Origin: Isochrysis galbana
Taxonomy: Eukaryota > Haptophyta > Isochrysidales > Isochrysidaceae
DNA length: 64,000 nucleotides
Assembly (NCBI GenBank): GCA_018136815.1
Contig: CM030936.1
Location: forward strand, 2,569,079 to 2,633,078
Direction of reading: 5' to 3'
Part shown: in pieces, positions 10,362 through 19,900 of the stretch
Position numbering within the stretch: position 1 is the stretch's first letter
Layout of the letters: each line of letters begins with the position of its first letter
The notes under the pieces: model-generated
What the model was told of the DNA's origin: nothing
The model's input: only the letters and a program-made list of their open reading frames with translations
Databases searched by the model: none
Translations under genes and position numbers: made by a program

Positions 10362-11247
10362 GGCAATCTGGACGAATCTGCATGCGCCTCGTAGCCGGGG
10401 AGCGCCGCTCCTGCCCGCCACCACCTCGAATTCTGCCGCCTCGCATGCAGACGTTCAACACCAACGTTGAGAGCCCGCCAGAATGGCCGCCAGAACGCGG
10501 CACCTGCGGCCATCATTGCGCGCCCAGCGGCACGAGAGTTGCCCCACATATCGGTGTTGCCGACCTGCCCCGCTTCTGCGCCCAAGAGGCCGCGCATATG
10601 CCCACCAGACCCGCCTTGCGCTCGCTCCTCGCTGCCACGCTGGCGGCGAGGAGAGGGGTGGGGGAGGAGGCCCACCCTCGGCGATCGCGACAATGGGAGG
10701 AACCAGCCATCCGGGCCCGATCATGGCCCAGGTGGATGGCTCTCCACAGCCGCGGCCCAGCGGCCCTTCTGCTAAGGGTTGCGGAGCCATAGCCCCAGAG
10801 GAGCGGGCCCGTGCCAGCGCGGCCGCCGCCCATGGGATCGGCCGTAGAAGCCCCGCCGATAGTTGTACCTACCACCTTAAGGGAGGCACCTTCGGAGGTG
10901 CTGCGCGCCGGTTTGTCTTGAGGTTGCAGCCTCTCAGTGCCCCCTCCCCCCGGTATCACTCGGACACCTGGCTCGGCAGGCATGGCGGGATTCCGGGACT
11001 GAAAAGTTGTGTCCAATTAGCTAGTGGGGTTGGCTAGGATATAACATTAATTATTTTATTTTATTTACTACTATTAAGATAAATGATAGGTGTCCGAATT
11101 TTAAACATCCACATTGGTAGTTTTATGTCATACTACGCAGTCGATGGTCAACTTTCAATGGGACGCGACCTTTTAGCGGGACGCGAAAGCGCGATACGCC
11201 GCACGGTCAGGTGTGCCAACTCGTGCCACGGGAGTGTGCTGCCATTC
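10362..11247. other. Intergenic with a dispersed terminal repeat and an AT-rich stretch
   Basis: The segment around 10920-11045 matches, in reverse, the dispersed repeat beginning TATCCTAGCCAACCCC seen at 37390 and 49380. An AT-rich stretch at 11040-11090 follows. Overlapping open frames in 10450-11030 show no domain and are treated as chance. Confidence 0.45.
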
Positions 11248-12816
11248 TCAGCGCGAGGCAAACGCGGCGAGGCCCGCCTGGGTTGCAAGAACGATCTCAC
11301 GGTCGGCGGGTGAAGAGGCGGCATTCGGGCGCCACGACCATGACCACTTCAAATGTGGTGTCACGCCGTCGTTCAGCGGGTGTGTGGGGCCTCTGGCGCC
11401 TGCCGCGAGCGAGTACACGGTGAAGGTCAGCGCATGGCCGTCGTCCATGGAGACAAATGCCTGCGAGGTCCCCTTGCCGAACGTGCGGCTCCCCAAGACG
11501 AGCGCGCGCCCGGCATGGCTGAGGGCAGCGGTGAATACCTCGGCCGCCGAGGCCGTGTTCTTGTTGACGAGCACCAGTATCGGCATGTCCGCAGGGGGAA
11601 GGGCAACCCCGCTTGAGGTGGCGTAACGATCTTTTGAGCAGGCGCGAGGGATCGGCCGCGCGGCAAAGGGCGTTGATCGGTGATACCACCTTCGGCGGAA
11701 GACTGAGACTGTGCGCAACGAGCCTTGCCGCTGCTTTTGTAATGACAGGATGTGCGAGCCCCGAGGCAGCATGAGGCGCGAACTCTGCACGGCGGCCTTG
11801 AGCACCCCACCCCCATTATCTCTCAGGTCGAAGAGGATTGCCCGGACGACACTTCTTCGCTGGGGGCGCCATGGGGCAGCACGAGATGCCAAGGAAGGCA
11901 GCTTCACAGGAAGCCGCCAGCATTTCGGGCCTCCCTTCTCGACGCGTTCGCTGAGCTCCCCGGTGCTGAGCCTCATGAGCTCGGCCTCCACCTCTCCGGC
12001 GGTCCCCGCGCCGAAGTGCTGGATGTGCAGCACAGCGGCATACTCGTCGACAACCACCTTGTCCGGCAAGTTCAGTGGCAGCACACCTCCCAACCCTGTG
12101 TATGCTCTCGGTAGCCTCACCAGCCGCATGAAGACAGTCTTGGGAGGGAGGAGTGTGCATTTGACTGACAGGCGGATGGGGCGGTCACATCCCGTCCTCC
12201 GAATGGTGATTGGTACGCGCGTGCCTTCGTTTGCCTGGAGGAGCACCTCCACCTCTGCGCGTTCATGCTCCGATCCACCCTGGAGAGATGTGCCGGCAAC
12301 CTCGAGGATTTCGTCGCCCACACGCAACCCTGCTCGCGCAGCAGGCGACCGATCATTGACGGCTGTCACGAACGTCCGCAGGCTACGGCACTTGGGCGGC
12401 AGGCACAGCGAGTGCCAGAGACCCGTCATGTCGCGGCACGGCTCGTCACGTGTCCGCACCCCAAGCTCGACCCGCCCGTGGTAGCGATCGCTCATCTCCT
12501 CGGCCTGAGAAGGCTGGATGTAAGCGGCATGCGGATCGCCCAGCTGTGCCATCGCCCACTCGCACGTACTCGTGAGTGAAGCGTCAAGCCGTTCGGCATC
12601 TTCACCTGCCTCTAGGCTATCGGCGAGCGCGGTGTTGAGCTTGCCGAGCGCCCGCTCCCGTAGCTCGAGGAGCTGTGCATGACAACGATAGCTCGGTCCA
12701 CCGTGCGTGCGCAAGAGGCAGTCAAATAGGTCGCAAAGGCGCTGCTGACGCGTGGGCTCAGCCGCCCTACCGGCGCAACTGGCACGGAGCAGAAGAAGCA
12801 GCAGCAGAATGCGCAT
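11248..12816 (-). CDS. Secreted PDZ-containing S41 (C-terminal processing) peptidase
   Basis: Serine protease of the tail-specific/CtpA family, which cleaves near protein C termini; plastid members mature photosystem II D1. From ATG 12816 it encodes about 522 residues in one exon. The first 20 residues (MRILLLLLLLRASCAGRAAE) form a signal peptide. An S41 N-terminal helical region precedes a PDZ domain (SPAARAGLRVGDEILEVAG). The catalytic core has RAILFDLRDNGGG, the nucleophile Ser in NTASAAEVF (about 422) and the general base Lys in FGKGTSQ exactly 25 residues later, the normal spacing. An in-frame Arg-rich stretch between PDZ and core is longer than usual. There is no ASAFAP-type plastid motif, so the compartment (lumen, secretory path or surface) is open. 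The open frame upstream of this ATG reads a low-complexity Ser/Pro tract and is discounted. Confidence 0.85.
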   Translation of the reverse strand: MRILLLLLLLRASCAGRAAEPTRQQRLCDLFDCLLRTHGGPSYRCHAQLLELRERALGKLNTALADSLEAGEDAERLDASLTSTCEWAMAQLGDPHAAYIQPSQAEEMSDRYHGRVELGVRTRDEPCRDMTGLWHSLCLPPKCRSLRTFVTAVNDRSPAARAGLRVGDEILEVAGTSLQGGSEHERAEVEVLLQANEGTRVPITIRRTGCDRPIRLSVKCTLLPPKTVFMRLVRLPRAYTGLGGVLPLNLPDKVVVDEYAAVLHIQHFGAGTAGEVEAELMRLSTGELSERVEKGGPKCWRLPVKLPSLASRAAPWRPQRRSVVRAILFDLRDNGGGVLKAAVQSSRLMLPRGSHILSLQKQRQGSLRTVSVFRRRWYHRSTPFAARPIPRACSKDRYATSSGVALPPADMPILVLVNKNTASAAEVFTAALSHAGRALVLGSRTFGKGTSQAFVSMDDGHALTFTVYSLAAGARGPTHPLNDGVTPHLKWSWSWRPNAASSPADREIVLATQAGLAAFASR

Positions 12817-13140
12817 GCGGCCGCCTCTACCTCTTCGGTTTGCCCCCTCGCCCTTCTTGCTGGGTGGCCGCTGGTGGTGGGAGGGGAGTAGGGAGGTAGA
12901 AATAGGGAGGGAGGGAGGGAGGGAGGGAGGCAAGCAGGCAAGGAAGCAATGAGAAGTGGGACGAGGGAGAACGGGAGGGAGACAGGGACGGGAGGGAGGG
13001 AAAGCCGTATGCCGAGTCCCGTCCCGCCTTCCCTTGCTCCGCGCTCGGTGAGGAGTGGGCGGGGGATGTAGAGTAGAAGAGTAAAAGATGCGCTTCTATG
13101 GGAAAGCTGACCACAGACCACTCTCCGCTTTGCTGCCCTA
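12817..13140. promoter_or_regulatory. Upstream region of the S41 peptidase with GGGA tandem repeats
   Basis: A homopurine GGGA/GGGAA microsatellite lies about 12890-13005, on the strand opposite the gene, so the mRNA-sense strand is CCCT-rich. No other element was identified. Confidence 0.4.
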
Positions 13141-13260
13141 CCTAGATGGGAAATACGTATTCACCGTATTTGGCCAGATACATATGTATTTGGCTGTATT
13201 TGAAGCGCGTCCTGGGTTGTAGGCCTCGAATGTATTTGAAATGTATTTGACCGGAGGCAT
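13141..13260 (+). repeat. Truncated copy of the hAT-like MITE
   Basis: It begins with the same terminus as the complete element at 16094 (CCTAGATGGGAAATACG) and shares the internal ATACATATGTATTTGGC palindrome. The right terminus is missing, and the copy runs into copia-derived sequence near 13261. Confidence 0.75.
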
Positions 13261-13266
13261 TTGGTC

Positions 13267-14075
13267 TTATCTAGACATTTGGTGAAGATATAAGATATCC
13301 GCAGTCATTTGTCCAGTACTAGTACCAATCCAAATAGGAACTGATATCTTGTGGAGATATTGTTCTCGAGCGTACAGTAACCAACGCTCACAATGGCGAT
13401 TGCGAGCGGTGACACCAGGATTCTTAATCGAGTCACGAGCAGCGGAATTGTCAGTATGAATGCCAATAGGTAGCGATCGAGGAAGATCAACGAATTCGAA
13501 CAGATGTAACACATAAAGCGTAGAAGATCCCGGGCCCGGGCCGCTAAAGCATTTATGGCGGTCTCGGCCTCAGCAGAAGACTGCGCAACGATAGTTAGCT
13601 TCCTTGAACGAAATGAGATGGCCGCTCCCCATACATAAGAGCGTAGCCTGCGAATGGTTTAGGCATGGATCCCCATGAAGAATCAGCGTAGATGTCGAGC
13701 TTATCAACAGATCCATCATAGGTTAACCCGAGGTGATGGGAGTGGTGCAAATGAAAACCTTATAATATTCTTACCGCACTCGCGGCGAATGGAACCACTA
13801 CCCACTACAAGTAGCACGTAGCATACTCTCTACACCCCCATTCCCCCGGCCCTTCTCCCCCCGCCATCAGGCGGCTCCCCCCGTACACTCGTACACTACT
13901 AGGGGGATTGGGGTGGAGCATGAGTGGTTCCTCCCCCATGGCAGGGGAGGAGTGAAGAGAGGGGGGGGCTCGTGGCCCCCCATGGGCGAACCAAGTATAA
14001 ACTTAGTTGCGGGGAGTGGTGCAAATAGCACAAGACGCCTAAAGCAGCCTCATAGCAATCCGCAATCCGGAGCAA
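13267..14075 (-). pseudogene. Copia-type retrotransposon RNase H remnant, split by a SINE-like insertion
   Basis: Read on the minus strand, the sequence keeps the order of a Ty1/copia RNase H region. YLHHSHHLGLTYDGS and IYADSSWGS come first, then SSAEAETAINALAA, and finally HTDNSAARDSIKNPG with ARNRHCERWLLYARE. Reading frames shift at least twice (near 13520 and 13590), so it is a pseudogene. The first two motifs are separated by the insertion 13753-14011; reading on from one target copy restores continuity. The remnant stops at the hairpin-ended element near 14076. Confidence 0.75.
13738..14026. mobile_element. SINE-like insertion with 15-bp target-site duplication
   Basis: The insert 13753-14011 (259 bp) is flanked by GGGAGTGGTGCAAAT at 13738-13752 and 14012-14026. 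A 15-bp duplication is typical of target-primed (LINE/SINE) insertion. The insert begins ACCTTATAATATTC-like and ends AAGTATAAACTTAGTTG; related ends recur near 27010, 33055, 34600, 37370 and 41160. There is no protein-coding capacity. I could not identify pol III boxes with confidence. Confidence 0.75.
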
Positions 14076-14226
14076 CTATCGTTATAACGATAGGGTCATG
14101 GAGCGCGCCCTGCTCCCCCCCTCTCTCTCCGCCCTCCCCACCGCGCGGACCTCCCGCCGGGGCCACGCCAGCCCAGGTACTCGCGAGCCACGGCCCGAGC
14201 CGCGGCCCCAGACTAAGACTCAGACT

Positions 14227-14454
14227 GACAGAGCACACCTCAACATCGCACAAAACACCAGTACAGCCCAGCCAGCACAGACAAGCCCACACACCACACA
14301 CACCCTGAGACACAGAGCTCAGTCTCCCATAGGGAAAGCCTGACAGAGCACACCTCAACATCGCACAAAACACCAGTACAGCCCAGCCAGCACAGACAAG
14401 CCCACACACCACACACACCCTGAGACACAGAGCTCAGTCTCCCATAGGGAAAGC
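14227..14454. repeat. Tandem duplication, 115-bp unit, two copies
   Basis: GACAGAGCACACCT starts at 14227 and again at 14342. The units are nearly identical, which implies a recent duplication inside the element. Confidence 0.85.
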
Positions 14455-14990
14455 CTTCGGGCTGGGCCCCTACATCGCTGCGGCACTGACCGAGTGCGAA
14501 AGCACGAGGCACAGACCCGGCCGGTCAACCAGACCACCATCACACCATGCCTGGTGGCAAGCAGCATCAACTGCAAACCTCAGCAGTCAGACACTCATGC
14601 GCATGCACACGCCCCGAGCGCACAGTACGTAGCACCGTACACTCACCAAGCCTCGGTCACGCGTGACACGCGTGGACCAGACAGAACACGAACGGAGCGC
14701 AAGCAGCCAAGAGAAGCACCATCACCTCCAAAACCGCATCAACCCAAACAAAACCACCATCAGAACAGAGGCTGGAGGCCTCGCTAGAACGTAAGGCGAA
14801 AGGGACCAATGGGAACCCCACGCCTGAAACACACCCACAAGCACTGCTCTGCCTGGCGCTTGGGAGGCTGACCTGTTAGCTCCCACCCTACACCCTACAA
14901 ACTCACACAGACAAACCCCCAACCCCCAAGGGGGGCGAGCATGAAGGCGAACAAGAACAAGAGTACGAGGATGATTTTTCACAAATCATA

Positions 14991-15493
14991 ATGACCTTCA
15001 CCTCCACGGACCGTGGGATCAAGATCAAAGACGAGGAGGCGTTCAGCGCCATCGTAGCGCACCTCAACAAACTCGAGGGCGTAGACCTCGAACCGGAACC
15101 GGAATTCCTAGCCAAGAGCTCGTCGGGCCCATGGGAGATCCTGGTCTCGGCAGACTGCGCGCAACAATATAAGGCGAAATTCAAAGATCAAGGCGTCTTT
15201 GCGCTCGATGGAGTAAAGTACCCCATGGTCGTCAAATTTCAAACCTTCGACGAGAACTCCCCCAAGCCTCCTCTAAGGCGCTAGCGAGCGCCTTCAAAGA
15301 CGTGTTCGCGCACCTCGTGGTGAGAAACTACAAATTCGAGATGAAGGACTACATCACGATAAACTCGCTGGCGAAAGCGCTCGAACACCAAGGCTTCATC
15401 TTTCTTAAAGGAAACCAAGAACGCACCAAGGTGCTCACCAAAGAGGCCCTTCCCTCCTGGCTCTGGCGCCCCCGTCTTCTCTCACCCAAATAG
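14991..15493 (+). pseudogene. Unrecognised protein, frameshifted, inside the hairpin-ended element
   Basis: Frame one (14991-15284) begins MTFTSTDRGIKIKDEEAF and gives 97 residues. A second frame that becomes continuous near 15260 runs to 15493 (KDVFAHLVVRNYKFEM and on). Composition is protein-like, mixed alpha/beta with charged and hydrophobic alternation, unlike the surrounding low-complexity DNA. Joined, they would be about 165 residues, split by one indel. I do not recognise the family; a nucleic-acid-binding ORF1-type protein is one possibility. Confidence 0.4.
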
Positions 15494-16010
15494 TTCGAGA
15501 AGACACGTAAACAACGGAGGGGAGAGCTGCCGCTCCCCCCTCCCCTCCCTCTTCCCTTTTCCTCCTCTCTTCCCTGCGGTGGGGGCCCATGGCGCGCGCC
15601 TGCGGCCCCTCTTCAGGTCCCCGGGTGGCCTACAGGGGCCTGGGAGCACAGCTCAGGGGGCAGGTGAGGCTGGGGCATGGCCCTGGCCCCTCCTGCCTCT
15701 CCCTCGCTGGCACTCCGAGCCCCTGCGGATCGACTGGAGCTGGCTGGGGGGTCCTGAACAGGGGGGCCCAGGGGGAGGAGGGGCTGGTCAGAGGGATGGA
15801 CTGGCCACGACAGGCCAGGGCGGGCGAATCAGGCGTGCCTGTGGGGAGAGGGATGGGTCAGCAGGGCAGTGTGCTCCTGGCAGGCCATCAGGCGTGCCAG
15901 GAGAGGGGGTGGTTCCTCCCCTATGGCAGGGGAGGAGTGGAGAGAGAGGGGGGCTCGTGCCCCCCCATGGGCGAACTAAGTATAAACTTAGTTGAAGGGG
16001 GTGGTGTAAG
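15480..16010 (-). repeat. Dispersed GC-rich repeat (family A), long copy
   Basis: It is nearly identical in reverse complement to 49430-49950 over about 480 bp, and shares segments with 13902-14010, 22630-22725, 27010-27110, 36625-37100 and 38250-38400. Marks are CTCCTCCCCTGCCATGGG, a GGGGG...CCCCC short hairpin, and the terminal palindrome AACTAAGTTTATACTTAGTT. Open frames inside are conserved between copies only because the DNA is. Confidence 0.75.
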
Positions 16011-16085
16011 GGAGTGAGTAAGTAAACTGGGGTATAGGCGATGTCGTGAGTGAGTACCGTGAGTACGTGGACCCGTATAGCTAGC

Positions 16086-16291
16086 GTGAGTAGCCTAGAT
16101 GGGAAATACGTATTTACCGTATTTGGCGAGAGGCCAAATACATATGTATTTGGCTGTATTTGAAGCGTGAAGCGTGTCCTGGGTTGTAGGCCTCGAATGT
16201 ATTTGAAATGTATTTGGCCGGAGGCCAAATACATATGTATTTGGCTGTATTTGCGGGCCCCAGCACCGTATTTCCCATCTAGGGTGAGTAG
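16086..16291. mobile_element. hAT-like MITE, complete, 190 bp
   Basis: The element 16094-16283 has perfect 17-bp terminal inverted repeats CCTAGATGGGAAATACG. It is flanked by the 8-bp direct repeat GTGAGTAG at 16086-16093 and 16284-16291. Eight-base duplications are the hallmark of hAT transposases. The interior has two copies of a CCAAATACATATGTATTTGG palindrome unit. There is no coding capacity. Partial copies are at 13141 and about 41211. Confidence 0.9.
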
Positions 16292-16955
16292 CCCGAATCT
16301 TCAGATGTTTTATTATTATTATTATCTTTTCAATGTCAGTCATGGGCATTTAGTCCCAATGTACCCTCTAGCCCCCTCACTAATCTGTTTTTATTGGGCC
16401 AAGCCCTTAGCAAGCCAACCTTAGTCTTCTCTTCCCTCACGTCTCAGTTTTGAGCTCTAGGAGTATGGTTTCTCGTTTCGGTTTTTCGTTTCTCGGCATT
16501 ATTTTTGCGTGTTCGGCCTCTTTCCTCTTTTATGTGTTTATGTTTTTGAGTTTTTATTTTTGTCATGTCTTCATGTTTTCGTGTGTGGTCTCTGGAAGAG
16601 CTCAGTGCTCGGGGTGGGGGGGAGGGGGGGGGGGCGGGGGAGGGGGGAGGGGGGGGGGGGGGGGGGGGGTCGATCGACGCCGATCGACGCCACCAGCGCC
16701 GCCGCGCCCGCCAGAGAGCGAGGGAGCGAGAGAACCCCAAAGCTCCGCGTCCGCGCGAGCCTGCGGCGAGGCAAGTGCTCCAACCAAGGGTTCGGGGTTA
16801 CCAAGTGGAAAGGCAAAGGGAGGCGAGTACGCTCGAGACGGTTCCGGCGGCAAAAGAGGCTGCCTTGTCCTCTCAGTTGTCCTCTCAGCCAGCCACGCAC
16901 GAGCTCCGCGCAGCACAAAGAACACTTGAAAGGCGTGCGGCCTCGCTTGGCACAG
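16292..16955 (+). promoter_or_regulatory. Region upstream of the DEAH helicase with long G tract
   Basis: T-rich from 16440 to 16600, then an almost pure G tract at about 16613-16670 on the mRNA-sense strand, 285 bp before the ATG. No other element was identified. Confidence 0.35.
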
Positions 16956-19900
16956 ATGTGGCGTGGCAAGGGTGGTGAGAAAGGTGGGGGTTTAAGGGGG
17001 GGCGGGGGCTTCCGCGGTGGTGGGTACAAGGGGGGCGGGTATAGGGGTGCGCCCTCGCGCGGCGGCCACCGTGGAGGAGGTTACGGTGGCAGCCACAGAG
17101 GTAGCACTCGGAGCGTGCCTGCAGCACCCATGACGTGGAAGCGTAAGTCAGCAGAGGACGAGGGTGCGCTGCCAGCGCTCCGTCACCGGACAGAACTGAT
17201 CGAGGCGCTGCGCGAGCACGGAATTGCTGTGGTCTCTGGTGATACCGGTTGCGGCAAGTCCACTCAGGTACCACAGTTCCTGCTAGAGGCCGACCGCAGC
17301 AGCAAGATCGTAGTAACGCAGCCTCGCCGTCTTGCGGCGCGAGCTCTCGCTGAGCGCGTGGCCACAGAGCGGGGCTCCACGCTAGGGCGGACAGTGGGAT
17401 ACGCTATCTCTCGCGACAAGGCGACCACTCTCGGCACCACCCGCGTGACTTTTATGACAGTTGGGTTGTTGTTGCAGCTTCTCGTCTTCAGGCCGAAGGA
17501 GATTCAGGACACCTTCACGCACATTGTTGTAGACGAGGTATGGGGCCCATCCGTACTCCGTGCGCGGCGGGCGCTAGAGAGCCACACCTAATGGGTCGCA
17601 CGCCTGCGCCCATACCGGCGGATGTGAATGGCCTCAACCCTTGCTCATAATTCGGCTCACCGCTCGGCTTGATCGCATGACTCAGGCACACGAGCGCGAC
17701 GTGGACCTTGATCTACTGCTCCTGTTGCTCAAGCGACGCATGAAGCAGCAGGCCAAGGAGATTCGGGCGAATCTCAACCCACCAGATACTGTCACGAGCA
17801 TCGACCCCGCCGAGGTAGCCGTCGGCCGTGCCGAGTCGCGTGATGGGAGGGACGCTGACGGCGGTGTGCAGGATATTGAGCCGCATGACGCTAAGGTCGA
17901 CTGCGGTGCAGGAAGCAACACCGACCCTGCCGCCAAGCGGCAGCGTGTCATTCAGTCAACCGGACCAACGAGCAGTTCTGGTCCGTCGGGGGCCGTGAAA
18001 CAGGACCTCGAGGATTCCCGACCACGCCCAAAGCTCAGTCTAGTTGTGATGAGTGCCACGATCGATGCGTCTGCCTTTGCGAACTACTTCGCAGGTTGCA
18101 GCATTTCGCCATCTAAGGCCGCCGGTGATCAAGAAACTGGCGATCCGATGCCAGTGCCGGTGGTCAAGATTGGTGCTCGCGCATTTGATGTGGCTACATA
18201 CGCGCTCGAGGATATCTACAAAGCGCTGCCCGATGCGCCGAAGGTGGAGGTGGACGATGGTGGCGCCAAAACGCAGCGAGCGGTGCCAGTGGCAGGCGTG
18301 CCAATCAAGAACGACCGAGCCGCCCGCCTCCATCCATCTGCCTTCCCTATGATAGACTATCTTCTCGCGCGCCACAGCGAGCGCACCCTATTTCCTAGCC
18401 TCCCCGGCGCCCCAGCGGCGGCGCCGTCCGGTGGTGGTGTGCTTGTCTTCTTGCCCGGGTTTTCCGAGATCCAGGAGTGCCAAAAGGCACTCAAGCGTGG
18501 GGTGCTAGCGAGTGCGGCTGGCCAACGTTTACACGTCGTTCAACTACACGCGCTCCTCGACGACGAGGCTCAGTCGCATGCGCTTGCCAGACCTCCCGCT
18601 GGATGTGTTAAGGTACGCACCCGTGAAAAGCCGCGCGGATTCGTGTCACGAGTTCGCTCAAGCCGTCCATGGTTGTGAAAGCATCTCTGCGCATGTGGAC
18701 TCGGCTGGCCTCGGCAGGGGTCACTGGTCGAGTGTCCCGTTCCCGTGCTGATGCCCATTGAGGGCCGCCACCTTGTTCGGTACTCATGTACTGCCTTCCA
18801 TTCTCGTAGGTCATTCTCGCGACTAACATTGCCGAGTCGGCTCTCACTGTCCCCGACGTCTCCTTGGTAATCGACCTTGGTCTGGAAAAGTTACCTTATT
18901 TCGATGCCCGCGCAAATACGGACACTCTGCTCCTACGCCGTTGCGCACGCGCCTCCGCCGTTCAACGTGCTGGCCGTGCCGGCCGTGTTGCTCCCGGTAT
19001 ATGCTTACGTCTCTACCCATCAGCATTCATCAAAGATGTGTCGATCATGCCAGCATACACGCCGGCTGAGATGGAGCGCACTTCCTTGCTCAATCTAGTG
19101 CTCAAGGTTAGGATGATGGAGCCCGAAGTCCCTCCCGCGCAACTCCTCGACGAGGCCATTCAACCGCCGACTGGTGCACGCGTAGCCGCCGCTGTCTCCT
19201 CTCTTGTTGACCTTGGCGCGCTGTGTACTCATGGGGCTAATGAAACCACTGCGGCTGCAAGCGCAGTTCATGAGCTCGGCCTCGTGACGCAAGTGACCGC
19301 ACTCGGGAGGCTAGTGGCCGCTCTGCCAGTGTCCGTCCCTATGGGTCGGCTGCTCGTGCTCGGCGAGGCTCTTGGGTGCGGCCGCCAGGCGGCTTTGCTG
19401 GCCGCGCTCCTCACTCTCCCGGATCCTTTCCTGCAGCCCTACACACGTGCCGATGGGACTGCGGCCGTCGCTTCTCCTGCGGAGATACAGACTGATGGTG
19501 CAGCTGAAGTAGCGGCGGCAGTCGAGGATGCCACGTTTTTCAAGCCCCGTTTGGTCCATTTCACAGCACGTGGCTGCTCAGACCCGCTCGCGGGCCTAGC
19601 TCTTTTCGAGGAATGGCAGAGACTCCTCTCAGCGGGCGGCCCACCCGCCGCAGCGCAGTATGCACAGTCACAAAAGGCGTCCTACAAGCGCCTCTCCGAG
19701 ATAGAGTATTTAAGTCGTGAGCTCCTTTCCAGGCTAAGGACAGAGCGTGCCGAGCACGGCCTCGCACTGCCGCCCTCAGGGGCGGCTGGTGTTGCTGATG
19801 GCGGGCCCAATCTGATCACATTACAGGCGTTGCTCAGTGCGGCATTTCTTCCCAACATTGCTATTGGCCGTGTGAGCTGCCCCCCTACAGTTTTGGAAGA

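Larger units (their letters stand above)
6866..10880 (+). mobile_element. Candidate Mutator-like DNA transposon
   Basis: The transposase gene and the downstream inverted repeat are bracketed by a 17-base inverted match: TTAAGGTGGTAGGTGCA at 6866-6882 and TGTACCTACCACCTTAA at 10864-10880 (16 of 17 paired). This would give an element of 4.0 kb. No 8-11 bp target duplication is visible next to these ends. Mutator elements often have longer termini, so the true borders may differ. The transposase call itself is firmer than the borders. Confidence 0.4.
14076..15493 (+). mobile_element. Hairpin-ended repeat element with a broken ORF
   Basis: The 5' end carries the hairpin CTATCGTTATAACGATAG followed by GGTCATGGAGCGCGCC, shared with 21371, 60828 and (reverse) 22645. 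A 115-bp tandem duplication (14227-14454) follows, then an ORF-like segment from 14991. The 3' border is unclear; the sequence passes into the repeat at 15480. No reverse transcriptase or transposase motif is visible, so the class is unknown. Confidence 0.45.

Noticed and set aside
14260-14460. CRISPR-like repeats
   Set aside because: Only two 115-bp units with no spacer pattern; a simple tandem duplication in a transposon.
14991-16010. Helitron interpretation of the hairpin-ended and family A repeats
   Set aside because: The 3' palindrome resembles a Helitron end, but there is no CTRR end or A/T insertion site. A related 3' end occurs in a copy with a 15-bp target duplication.
15579-16017. 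140-codon ORFs conserved between 15589 and 49385
   Set aside because: Conservation is at the DNA level across the whole repeat, in several frames. There is no protein-level signal.
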